This document shows, piece by piece, positions 31,664 to 45,400 of a stretch of 64,000 nt of DNA (positions are counted from its first letter, which is position 1; the number at the start of each line of letters is the position of its first letter). The position numbers and the translations under genes are program-made. The notes below the pieces were generated by a model that ran no database searches, was not told the origin of the DNA, and saw nothing but the letters and a program-made list of their open reading frames with translations. The DNA is from Syngnathus acus (lineage: Eukaryota; Chordata; Actinopteri; Syngnathiformes; Syngnathidae), in the NCBI RefSeq assembly GCF_901709675.1, contig NC_051095.1, forward strand, positions 25,490,456 to 25,554,455. The letters run 5' to 3'.

Positions 31664-33297
31664 GTAAGACTTCGACACTGCTACAGTTGCTGCTTTTCCA
31701 CCACAAGACGTTACACAAATTCCACGAGTAGCATTAGCATGCTAGTTAGGGGAGTTGTCATTCAGTGACCCACAACCTAACTCGCGGATTTATATTAATC
31801 TATATTTTAAACGTAAAAAAACAGCAGAGGTTGTGCACGTGAGTTATACTTGCTTATTCTAGGCTCCCCTCACACACGTACGCACACAGTTATGACTGAA
31901 AACTACACTATATTAAACTACTGCAACCAGGATATTATAGACAAAATTGCTCCTGTAGTTTGTCATAGTTTGTGATCAGTTCATTTGAAATCACAGGTCA
32001 TGGGGAGTTGTGCACGTAGATATGTAAAAATACAACGTATTATTGTTCCGTTTTTCTTAACTGTTTGGTGGAAAAAACAACGTTTCTGTCAAAAGTGAAG
32101 AAAAAATTAACAATCCCCGTTCAACAAGGATCAGGAATACAAAAAGACTTATATTACATAACGTGTTTCAAAGAGTTGGACCAGACCTCGAGTTTGACAC
32201 CAGTCCCACTTTGGGGGTCTAATCAGTCTTCCTCCACCCTAAGTGTTCTGTGCATCTTCTCCAGCTACAAACACTACACACTCCTTAAAAGCAGATTAAC
32301 ATAATTTACTTTTGCGTCTTAGAAAACCTATGGGCGAACTCCACGAAACAGTCTGCAGCCGTGCAGACACTACACAGCTGGGGAAAGCAGGTAATACACA
32401 GACAAATGCAAATGCAGTGTGGAGCAAGAAATGCAATTCTCATTTTTTCCACCCATCAGTGGCGCTGCCAAAGTTGTCACTGCTGGCTTGATGACAGTCG
32501 GCGGTGGCATTGGAGGAACGATACTCTATGCCAAATGGGACCACAAGTTCAGAGAAACTGTGGAGAAAATTGTTCCTTATTCAGATCAGCTGCTGGAGTT
32601 GGCATTGGGACCTGCTCCCCGAGAAGTTGGTCTTTCTGCTAAAAAGCAGGTCAGGTCATATTCCCAAAAAATGTGTTGAAGATGTTTTTTAAATAAGTGT
32701 CAGAACATCTTGGGAAATTAAATTATTGTAAGTTAATTGATTGCCTACCACCCAAAGTTGACTGGAATACTCAAAATCTTAACATTGATTGATTGATTGA
32801 TTGATTGATTGATATCTTTATTTCGAACATCCAAAACAAAAACATCTATGTAGACGGAATTGTTGAGGCGATTTTTAATATTGGATCTCATAATATGGTG
32901 TTATTTTGTATCATCCTGACATTTACAAATTCTCACATCTTAATTGGCATCACTTTCTGTTATGTAGACTGAGTTGGTCCTACCTCCCTCAATGTTGGAA
33001 AAAACAATGAAGGTGACTAAAGCCAAGCAAGATAAAAAAGTGAAGGAGTCTGCAGAGAGCCCCACAGAAGTGGCTAAACTACTCCCGGCACAGCCCGCAC
33101 AGAGCCTTGAGGGTAAGGCAGTAATTAATCCCCGGAAGCACAATTCAAAGTGTACATGATCCATTGTGAGTTGAAGGTGGTGGTTGTTGGTGTTTTTATT
33201 ATTAATAATTGTCGCATTCCCGTTAAACATGGTTATAATGTACATAATATAATATATATACTAATAATAATGTGTCTTTCATCAATTGAATTGTGTG

Positions 33298-33329
<32 letters not shown>

Positions 33330-33333
33330 TACG

Positions 33334-33401
<68 letters not shown>

Positions 33402-36400
33402 CGCACACACACACACACACACACTGTATTTTTCGGATTAAAAGTCGCTCCGGAGTGCAAGTCGCATCAGCCATAAAATGCACAATAAAGGGGAAAAAAA
33501 CAAGTCGCACCGGAATTTAAGTCGCATTTTGGGGGAAATTTATTTGACAAAATCCAACACCAAGTACAGACATGAACCAGCAAAAACAGGCTAAACGATA
33601 CGGTATGCTAACGTGACATAAACACAAACGAGGAGCTGAGAACGGGCCTGACGTAACATTAACAGTTATTCACACAACTATAACATAAATAATACATTTA
33701 TCAAACCATCTGTGTCACTCCAAATCATTGAATCCATCGCTCAAATTCTTCGTCCTTTCTGTAAATAACGCCGCGTGTGCGGCGCACCGCTGACGTCGGA
33801 CTCGTCATCAGTTGCAGTTCAAATTATTCCACAGGCCCATATAACGATATATGAACTATATATACTAATAATAAGTGTCAGACACTACAATATATAACTA
33901 TATTGCAGCGTTACCAAAGTACCAGGCAATACGTGGGTTTGGTAACCGGCTCTTTATTTTATAAAATAAGATAATCCTTTATTATTCCCTCAATGGGGAA
34001 ACTCCTGTGTAAACAGCAGTACACTTAACATACACACACACGCATGCGGGGAAGGGGATAAAAGATTTTAAAAAAGTAAGAGATATATATAATTATAATA
34101 ACTATAATATAAACAACAATTTTATCAAACCATCTGTGTCACTCCAAATCAATGAATCTATTGATCGACTTCATCCTTTATGTAAACGCCGCGTGTGCAG
34201 CGCGCCGCTGACGTCGGACTCATTGTCAGTTGCAGTTCAAATTATTCCACAATATAAACAACAATTTTATCAAACCATCTTTGTCACTCCAAATCATTAA
34301 ATCCATCAATTGAATTCTTCGTCCTTTATGTAAACAACGGCGCGTGTGCAACGCGCCGCTGACGTCGGACTTGTCGTCAGTTGCAGTTAAAATTATTCCA
34401 CAGGCCCATATAACGATAATATAAATAACAATTTTATCAAACCATCTGTATCACTCCAAATCATTAAATCCATCGATCGAATTGTTCGTCCTTAATGTAA
34501 ATAACGGCGCGTGTGCGGCGCGCCGCTGACGTCAGACTCGTCGTCAGTTGCAGTTTAAATTATTCCACAGGCCCATAAAACAATATAATAAACTATATAT
34601 CAATTAACAATAATATAAACAACAATTTTATCGAACCATCTGTGTCCCTCCAAATCATTAAATCCATCGGAATCATTCTTCTTGTGTCACTTAAAAAAAA
34701 CAGCTGTTGACGTCAGACTAGATATATCAAATAAATGTAATATAAACAACGATTTTAACGAACCATCCGTGTCACTCCAAATCATTAAATCCATCAGAAT
34801 CTTCATCCACTGTGTCACTTAAAAAAACAAAAAAAACAGCTGTTGACGTCAGCTTCGTCGTCAGTTGCGGCTCCAATTATTCCACAGATCTACGTATATA
34901 ACTATATTGCAGCGTTACCAAAGTACCAGGCAATACGTGGGTTTGGTAACCGGCTCTTTATTTTATAAAATAAGATAATCCTTTATTATTCCCTCAATGG
35001 GGAAACTCCTGTGTAAGCAGCAGTACACTTAACATACACACACACGCATGCGGGGAAGGGGATAAAAGATTTTAAAAAAGCAAGAGATATATATAATTTA
35101 AAAAAATATGGACAGTATATACACAATACACAATATACAGTGGAGATAAAAAAAGCATTAGATAAAAAAATAGTGCAAAAGAAGAAAAAAAAAAACAGTG
35201 CAAAAAAAGCAGGTAAAAAGAGTATGAGGTAGACAGATATTGCACATATGATTGCACATTTGGTTATTGCACGTTATTATTGCACGTAATTATTGTCCGT
35301 TAGCTACAGTGATTAGCCTGGTTATACAGTCTGATGGCAGCAGGGAGGAAGGACCTGCGATGCCTCTCGGTGGTGCATCGTGGGTGACGAAGCCGGTCAC
35401 TGATGGAGCTCTCCAGGGCCCTGACAGTCTCATGAAGGGGGTGGGAGACGTCCATGATGGAGGACAGCTTAGCCACCATCCTCCTCTCCCCCACCACCTC
35501 CACCCGGTCCAGACTGCAGCCCAGGGCAGAGCCGGCTTTCTTCACCACCTTGTCCAGCCTCTTCCTCTCCGCTGCAGTGATGCCGCTGCTCCAGCAGACC
35601 ACCCCATAAAAAATGGCGGACGCCACCACAGAGTCGTAGAAGGTCCTTAGGAGGCCGTCCCTCACTCCGAAGGACCTCAGTCTGCGCAGCAGGTGGAGTC
35701 TGCTCTGGCCCTTCTTGTATAGGGCCTGAGTGTTACCAGTCCAGTCCAGTTTATTGTTCAGGTGAACACCCAGGTACTTGTAAGAGTCCACAATCTCTAC
35801 GTCCGTTCCCTGGATGTTCACCGGCGAGGAGGGGACTTTGCGCCGGCGGAAGTCCACCACCAGCTCCTTTGTTTTTCCAGAGTTAATCTGGAGGCGGTTC
35901 CGCTGGCATCAGTCCACGAATCTGTGATTCAGTCCTCGGTACTCCGTCTCGTCTCCGTCGTTAATGAGACCGACGATGGCGGAGTCGTCAGAGAACCTCT
36001 GGAGGTGGCAGGTTGATGTGTGGTGGGTGAAGTCAGCTGTGTAGATGGTGAAGAGAAGGGGGGCCAGGACGGTCCCCTGTGGAGCTCCTGTGTTTCAGAC
36101 CACCGTGTCAGACACACGGCCTCCTGTCCTCACAAACTGTGGTCTGTTTGTGAGGAAGTCCAGGACCCATGATGTCAGCTGCTGGCAGGCTCCAGCATGG
36201 TGCAGTTTGTTCCCCAGCAGTTCTGGCTGGATGGTGTTGAAGGCACTGGAGAAATCATAAAACATGATCCTCACAGTGCTTCCAGCCCGCTCCAGGTGGG
36301 CCAGGGACCTCTGCATGAGGAAGATGACGGCGTCCTCAACCCCGATGCTCGGCCGGTAGGCGAACTGCAGGGGGTCGGCGGAGGAGCTCACCAGGGGGCG

Positions 36401-39400
36401 CAGGTGGTGGAGGACCAGCCTCTCCAGGGTCTTCGGCAGGTGGGATGTCAGGGCCACCGGCCGGTAGTGGTTGAAGTCACTGGGGCGAGATGACTTGGGC
36501 ACCGGTACCACGCAGGACGTCTTCCACAGCTGTGGTACCCTGTGCAGCCTCAGTCTCATGTTGAATATGTGCTCCACAATCCTGCACAGTTGCCCGGAGC
36601 AGGATCTGAGCAGCCTGGAGGTGATGCCATCTGGACCCGTCGCCTTCTTCACCTTGAGCCTGGCCAGTCCTCTCTCCACCTGGGCTGTGGAGAGCAACAT
36701 GCTGGGTGAGGGGGGGTGGGGTGGGTTGCAGGGGGGATGGTTGGTGGGTTCGGTGGAGTTGAGAGTGGGCTGGGGGGTTTTGGAGGGGAGGTAGCAGGGG
36801 GCGGGGTTGAGGTGAGAGTCCTCGGAGCAGAAGAGGCTCCAGTCGGGGGAAGTTGCAGCAGGGCTGGGTGGGTGGGGGGAGGAGTGGATGGTTGTTCAAA
36901 CCGGTTGAAGAACCGGTTCAGGTCATTCACCCACTCCTGATCCCTGTCCAGCGCAGGTCTGGAGTTGCTACGTCCTGAGATGGTGTTCAGGCTCCTCCAG
37001 ACCCCGCTGACGTCGTCCCGCTGCAGTTGGTCTTCCATCCTCCTCCTGTAGTTGCTCTTCCCCTCCCTGATCTTCTTCTTCAAGTCCCTCTGCACCGTCT
37101 TCAGCAGGTCCCTGTCTCCTGATTTAAAGACCCTCCTTTTGTCCCTGAGCAGGTCTTTAATCTCAGGGGTGATCCAAGGTTTGCTGTTTGCAAAAACTCT
37201 GACTGTTTTGGTGGGTATGGTGGAGTCTACACAAAAGTTAATGTAGTCTGTGACACAGCTGGTGAGACCGTCGATGTCGTCCCCGTAGTCCTCACAGAAC
37301 ACGTCCCACACCGTGGTCTCAAAACAGTCCTGAAGAGTCTCCAGAGATTCTTAAGACCAGATCTGTCTGGTGTGGGTGACTGCTGGTTGCCTGTGCACCA
37401 AAGGCTGATACAGGGGGAGAAGGTGGATCAGATCGTGATCAGATCTTCCAAAGGGGGGGGGAGGGGGGATGATTTATATGCCTCCTTAAGGTTGGCATAA
37501 AAAAGGTCCAGTGTTTTATTTCCTCTGGTGCTGCAGGTGACATATTGGCTGAAAGTTGGAAGTGTGGATGAAGGAGAGGCATGATTGAAGTCCCCGGTAG
37601 TAAGGAGGAGGGCATGTGGATGCTGTGTTTGCAGCCTGCTTACACTGCTGTGCAGGACATCGCGGGCTGCGTCGACATTAGCATTTGGGGGAACATACGC
37701 AGTTATCGCGATAACGTGCGAGAGTTCCCGCGGCAGGTAGTGTGGCCTCAAGCTAACGGCTAGCAGCTCAATGTCCGCGCTGCAGAGTTGCTCTTTGATA
37801 GTGATGTGCCCAGGGTTACACCATCTATCGTTCACAAACACAGCAAGCCCCCCTCCTTTCCTCTTACCGCTCTCTCGTGTCCTGTCTGCCCTTATCAGGT
37901 TAAATCCGTCCAGAGCGACGGCAGAGTCCGGTGTTTGCTCCGTTAGCCAGGTCTCCGTGAACAGCAGCATGCTGCATTCCCTGTATTCCCGTTGGTGCCG
38001 TGCCAGCGCCGTTAGCTCATCCATCTTATTACAGATGGATCTCACATTCCCGGTGATGATGGTAGGGAGTGTGGGCTTGAAGCGGCGTTTCTTTTTCCGG
38101 CACATAACACCCGAGCGTTGTCCTCTTTTCCTCCTCTTAAGCTCGGGGGAAACATCGGGCTTGTAGCCGGTTAGCTTCCCTTGGCTACAGAGGGCTAACA
38201 GCTGACCACGGGTGTAAACAATGGAGCGTTTACTCCCTGCTTCGGTGGTTGCTGGGGTGATGAACCAGGTGAAAAATAGGAAAAATAAAAGGGCCAGCCT
38301 CACTGTTTTTGCAAACATGTTTCTGCCCGGTAAAAAAAGAAAACACAGGACTGAGAAAAAAGAAAAAATAGTCCAAAAAACATATAAAAACGAGACAATA
38401 TACAGACGAGTCGACGGAGCTGCTGCAAACGTGTCGCCACTACCGCAGCGCCAACAGACATGTATAAATAAATCAATAAATAAATCAACATATGAGCCAA
38501 CACAGTGCTATAAGCAAGCGCCCTGGATCGCTCCCCCCCTAATGAAAGATAACATACAGTATACGTACTGTATCAAAGTTCGTGTGCAGCAAAAACAGCA
38601 AAAACATTTTCTTTCTTAATTTCTAAAAACAAAAAAAAACAGCAGAAATTCTGATGAAAGACAACATACAACATACTTACTGTATCAAAGTTCGTGTGGA
38701 GCAAAAACAGCAAAAACATTTTCTTACGTACAGCACGTATTTTCACCCAAAAAAAAAAGTTTATTGGTCCCCTCCCATAAAAACATCGGGAAACTCGTCT
38801 GTAGGTGTTGTCTCTCTCGCAAATCTCTTCAGTTGGGAAGACTCTTCCATTGGGTGTTCTTTCCTTTTTGCAAAGACCCTATCAAGTGTAACTTGTTTCT
38901 GCCTTCTATTAAGAATGTAATAACGAACGGAGTCAGTTGCCATACGGGTGCTCTCGGCTCATCTCGCGAGGTTCGACAACCGAAATTTCGTCCGACATCC
39001 GAAGCAAAAAAAAAATATATATATATATATACAGTGCCTTGCGAAAGTATTCGGCCCCCTTGAACCTTTCAACATTTCGCCACATTTCAGGCTTCAAACA
39101 TAAAGATATAAAATTTAAATTTTTTGTCAAGAATCAACAAGTGGGACACAATCGTGAAGTGGAACGAAATTTATTGGATAATTTAAACTTTTTTAACAAA
39201 TAAAAAACTGAAAAGTGGGGCGTGCAATATTATTCGGCCCCCTTGCGCTAATACTTTGTAGCGCCACCTTTTGCTGCAATTACAGCTGCAAGTCGCTTGG
39301 GGTATGTCTATCAGTTTTGCACATCGAGAGACTGGAATTCTTGCCCATTCTTCCTTGCAAAACACATCGAGCTCAGTGAGGTTGGATGGAGACCGTTTGT

Positions 39401-42400
39401 GAACAGCAGTCTTCAGCTCTTTCCACAGATTCTCGATTGGATTCAGGTCTGGACTTTGACTTGGCCATTCTAACACCTGGATACGTCTATTTGTGAACCA
39501 TTCCATTGTAGATTTGGCTTTATGTTTTGGATCATTGTCCTGTTGGAAGATAAATCTCCGTCCCAGTCTCAGGTCTTTTGCAGACTCCAACAGGTTTTCT
39601 TCCAGAATGGTCCTGTATTTGGCTCCATCCATCTTCCCATCAATTTTAGCCATTGATTTTCTGTAGGGGTTGACTCCCTTAGCCCATTCCTCTCCCGAGG
39701 AGCCCACTGGGCAGTGGTACTATTTAACCCATAGTTGGGGGCTGGTTCGTGGGCACCAGGGCGTGTCCACACACCGGTGGGCCTGCGTGCCGCACGTCTA
39801 GGGGCCAAACCTCCTCCGAGTCCCTTGTAGTTTAGCCTGGGTCCATGTTGTACCCAGTTACCATGTGTCGCCGCGTGGAGGCACTACATAGGGCTTGCTG
39901 TTAGAGAGGCTATGTACTGGCAGGGAGAGACTTACGCACTCGGCTCTCCCGTTCGCATACTGCTAGCCGGCGGTGAGGGTTGACAGTGAGAAGTGACGTG
40001 CACTGGGCACTCCACCAACACACTAGACGCATCACAACAACCCGACTTGGTCTTATAAAGTCTTGGTCTTATGAAGTCAGACACACAAAATAGCCCAACA
40101 GTCGCAATATGATGTTCCACCTTACTGTTTCTATTATATCTTAATATCAATCTGATTGAAAACAATATTGGGTGCAAGTTACATAATTCAAAGAATTATA
40201 GACAAAATGGAAAAACAACAACTGATTAATAAACATGCAGTTGAATTGGCCTGGAGACATAGTGCTTGACATGAAGACAAGACAAGGCAGTATTGCTTAC
40301 ATCAGAAGTAAGTTATTTAAATATTTCAAAACCCTCCCTCAGATTCCAGTCGCACATTTTGAGGTGTGGGATAAAGAGAAAAAGCACAAATCTGTACACC
40401 ACAAATGATCTTTTTATGGCTAGAATTCTAATAAGAGATGTAAATCCACTGTCTCTCTGTTTAAGGTGGTTAGTCCAACAGATTGTGTGAAACATCTCAT
40501 TGAAATTTTGCACACTATTGATTTATCAGTGGGGTTTACTTATGACACATTCAGAACTGCCGCGTCTCATTACTTTTATTAATTTTGATTGAAAGTTTGA
40601 AACGTCCAACGCAAGATGGATCCCTGACAATTTAGAAAACAAATGTACATTGGTATTATATTTGAATTGTTTTTATAATGTAAATATCCATTTGCCCTCT
40701 GTTTCCAAGCAATCATTGACATCTCTGAGGGTAAGATATCATCCGTGGTTCAATTAATCTGACATGTTGGGAAAACGGTTTCCCTTTTTAGGAAATATAA
40801 TGTAGTCTTAGTTTGCCTGTAAATAGTGAATAAAGACTCTATGCTGTAGTAGGTGTAGTACTTCTTTTCAACATTTTGGTTAATGTTCTTTTGTCTGTTA
40901 TTATAAATGCAGATGATCCATCTGTAATTGATGTAGACATAGTATTGATATAGAGTGTACCCGGTAAACAGATTTAGAGTGGCAAGCCTTGGATTGAGTT
41001 TAATTTGTAATTCAATTTCAGTATCCTGTAATCTCGGCCTGGGCATAGGATAATAAAGTCTCATTGCTTTTTGGAAAATTGTTGTTGGCTTTAAATAATT
41101 AGTAGCATTTAGTCCTGTTTCCCTCCACACTTTTATATGAAGAGGGTCCGGTTATGAGATTACGATGGCGCGCAATGAGCTAGTGCGTAGCGGCTATGAA
41201 TACACTGGTATTGTAAATATTGCGCTACCTCGGTTCCAAATTTTGCAGTTGCATATCAGACACTGCCCGTCTGAAAAGTGAAACGACTTAAAAATCACGC
41301 CACAAGGCATTCTACAGCAGGCTACATAAGTCTTATTTCTCTTGTTGCTAGGCTGGTGTCATTATCTTCTTTGTAATCCACCAGCAACCTGCACAGTAAG
41401 CCATTATATATTTTATCGTGTATCAGAACCTAAAACCTTAAAAATAGCATGCACTGATATCAGAACGAAAAATGAGGGCAGCAGCATGAGAAGACAAATA
41501 ATAGAGAAGTCACGTCACTAGATTTAGTTTGGCAATATTCTGGATATTTTAAGTGGTAAAATTTTTTGATAGTATTATTACCATTACCTTAAATCATACC
41601 ATCCCGGCAACAATCCCATACCGTAGCTTTGGTACTGTGAGGGTATTGTACAGTACAGTGAGATTTTGATGTTGTATCCCTAGTATTGACCCAATACATT
41701 CTGCCACACGGAATAAAGTGTGCTCAGTTATCATTGTAATTATTTTTTTTCAATGCTTTGTGTACTGTACATGGACTAGTATTGTTAGCCATACTAATGT
41801 ATCTGGTCAGAATGAGCCACCGTTATATTTCGAGTGCCAGAACCAAGCCCGGATAAGATAAAACGTAAGGTTGCATCAGGAAGGGTGTCGGGCATTAAAC
41901 ATCCCAATAGAAGGAATTAGCTCAGAGGCACAGCACAGTCTGGAAGATTTGGAGACAAAGATTGAGTGGCCAGGTTTAGATACTATGGAATTGAGCACAG
42001 GGTGCTTGAAATGGAACTGCCAAGTAGAAGGCAAAGAGGAAGACCAAACAGGATTCATGGATGTGTGATGCAAGGGAAGACTCAGATTACTGGGGTGTTA
42101 AAGCAAAAGATGCTCAGGGCATGAAGAGATGGAAGAGAATGATTTCCTGTGGCTACCGCTGGATACGGTTAAGGTGAAAAGAAAAGAGGTAGTATCTGAC
42201 TGTGGTGCTTTTTATTGGAGTGCACTTTCCACCATAGCAGACGCACGCCCCTTACAAACAGAGGACTAGTAATGGCAAAGTGAAGATTCAATTTTGCTTC
42301 ATGAACCAGTTGTCTTTGTTGACTTCTATAGAACTTTATGTTCAACCATGGGTCTGAAAGTACATTGACCCTCCATTTCTAAAACTTCTTTCTTTAAGCC

Positions 42401-45400
42401 AACTATGCCATCCAGAGGAGAAAAAAAATACAACAAACGGTTCATGAAGCAGTATCGAAGCTTCATTTTCCATCACTACCCAGGACCCCCTGTATTCTAA
42501 ATACGTATACAGTAGCAGGTTTTATACAGGCATTCCTACATTTTGTAGTCTTCATTGTGTTCCATCCAGAGGCGTCAATTGAGGCAACTCACATAATCTC
42601 AGCCATCAGTGAAGTACCATCAGTCCCTGCTCCATGCGACACCGAGGTGATGCCGGTCAAAGGTAGTACCATCTAGATCTACTTCTCTTTATGGTTGTCT
42701 CATTGCTATATGTGAGGTGCTTTGTTAGAGCAGCTGTAAAATACGCGATATAAATAAATTTGTATTGTATGTATGATATAGTCCACGCCGACGCTCTGTC
42801 GGCTCCATAATTGTGTGCTTGTTTCTGTCTAGAGGAGTGCAAGGAGTGTCATCACCATAATGTAACTGCAGAGACAGCCGCAGTTTCCCCTGAAATAAAG
42901 CCTGTAGCACAAGAACCACTCAAAGAGCGTCCAGTAGAAGAGGTGACAGCTCGACTTGCTCAACAAGACCTAGAAGAGCAGGAAATCCTGGCCTGTAAGC
43001 TAGAGGAGCACAGTGTACACAAAATTACAAATTAAATCATGCCTCTTTCATGCTATGGCTGCACAACATACAGTATCATACACAATACTTTACTTCCATT
43101 TCTTTGTCTTGTGTTGTTCAGCTGTGTCAGGAAACCTGGACGACTCATTGGCCAGCTCAGCGCAAGCCACGCTGCAGGCCATTGGAGCTCAGGAGGCAGC
43201 CTTGCAGGCCATTGCGCGACACACTCAAAAACTGAAGGAAGCTATGGAAGCCGAGGTACACTGTTTATAAGACTGTGGTTTGAATTTGAGTATTTTGGGT
43301 GCATCGATTGCCTCTGCATCCGATTTAGAATCTGAGCTTTAGCTGAGTCTCTAAAATTTCAAGCACTACATCGCATTGATACAGAAAAAAATAACTTCAT
43401 GGTAAGACCTTGGTTGTCGCGTCACACATCAGCCAGTGGATTCATATAGCGTATTGGCCCTAATATAAGATGATGTTTTTGCATTGAAATAAGACTGAAA
43501 AAGAGGGGGTCGTCTTACATTCGGGGTCTCGACATTATACCCATTCGCAGCGGTAAGTTAAAGGTTGCTGGTATCGACTGAGTATGTTGCTGTGATCGTG
43601 TGAGTCTTTGACACAAAGTGAGTATATACATTTCATTGTTACTACTGTCCACTGTTGTGCCGTTTGTCCGATTGCGGTTTGCTTCGTGTGCACGCCATTT
43701 GATTGACAGGTCCGGCGCGCTCCTTTAAGTTTGCCTCGCATCGTACGAGCAGCGTACATGCATGACTACAGCCGTTACGCAGCGGCACGGCGACTATCGG
43801 TCGCCAGCAAATGTATTTTGTTGTTTCGATGACTTAGGTATGGTGTGTTGCCGAGAGTATTTCATTATGGTTATTTAGTATAGCGGAACAGTTACGCGCA
43901 GTTAGTTATGTAATGTGTGCCGTCTAGTAGTGTTGTGTGACGTCAGAAGTTGAGCGTTGACTTACGTGCTGTATTTCTGTCTGTTGCAGAACCACACACA
44001 CACACACCCCACACACCCTCCACACACTTCATACAATAATCACACACACAAGAATTACATTCACACACCCAAAGACTCACCCCTGTACACTGCACACACC
44101 TGCTCTCACATCCTTACGACCAAACGTGTGCCTATACCCTTTTGACAGTTTGCCTGTATGCCCCTATGAGCCACAGTGCCTGTTACTTTTTTGCCAATAA
44201 TTCAGTAAAGCAATCAAAACTGAACCCCGTCTTCCCTCCTGTGTTCTGACCGACACCCGGGGGCGAAAAGAGCATAACCATCCGAGCCAACCCCCTATAC
44301 CAGGGGTGTCAAACTCATTTTTTTCGCGGCCCGCATTGTAGTCATAGCTTCTTTCGTAGGGCCATTATGACTGTCAACCCAAATAAATGTATGAGCACCT
44401 CATATTATATACAGTAGAAGCTACAAAACAAACAGACAAATAACTCATTTTCAAATCAGACAAGTAAAAACTGGTCAAATGTTAAAAAAAAGATGTTATT
44501 AAAAGTGAAGACAATTTGCAATTCCAGTAATGACACACGAATTTGATGCACAATTTGTCTTCGCGGGCCACATAAAATGATGTGGCGGGCCGTATCTGGC
44601 CCCCGGGCCTTGCGTTTGACACCTGTGCCCTATACGGTCCTCAGGCTCCCCAACAATAGCGGTAGCAGTTTGCATTATTTTATTGCAATGTTTTTCCTTA
44701 TTCAGATTTGTTTCAAGACTACAGTTACAGTTAGACTTCACTTTGATGGTTAATGCAGCTATTGCAATTTTGTTGTTTTATCACAGTAGATTGGTTTATT
44801 TACATTTCAAAAACCAGAAGCCATTCATTTACAAATGTGATTGCACTTTAGTTTACATATTTAAATGTTCATACATTAAGATGTGATAGACAGTTTTTGC
44901 ATGATTTGAATGAGGCAAAATAACATGCTTTTTCTCTCGAATATATTGTTATAATCATTTGTTTCAGATGTAATCATTTCCTGTATAAGAATTAAATTTG
45001 GTGTTCAAAAAGTCTTTTTTCAAACTTGAGTCTTGAAAAAGAGGGGGTCGTCTTATAATCAGGGTCGTCTTATATTCGGGCCAATACGGTATTACAAATG
45101 AGTTTAGGGGCCCAGTTAAAAGGTTTCCCCGGTTACCTTTTCAAAGTACTCTTGAGCAATAACTGCAACCAGTGGCTCCTGATGCATTTATTGATCCCAA
45201 GATGGTTCATATCTGTACAATGACTATAAAATTCTCCAAGAATTCAACAATTTATCTGTTAGTCATTTAAACGCAAGTGTAGTTTCTGAGGGGGGGGGGG
45301 GCGGTTACTGGGTTGCTCTCCCGAAAAAAGGCCAGTTGTTGATGCCCCGAAACATCACAGTAACAGCTGTTCTCTTATTCAGGTTCCGCCACAGGAGAAG

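Noticed and set aside
33150-33520. Open frames of Thr-His and Val-Cys repeats
   Set aside because: Translation of the compound AC/GTGC microsatellite.
36477-36899. Pro/Thr-rich minus frame considered as a separate gene
   Set aside because: It overlaps the L2 linker-RT junction; the Pro-rich composition comes from GGGGTGGG runs in the element.
43957-44145. Thr-His-Pro-rich frame in immt intron 6
   Set aside because: CA-rich low-complexity sequence inside a transposon copy.
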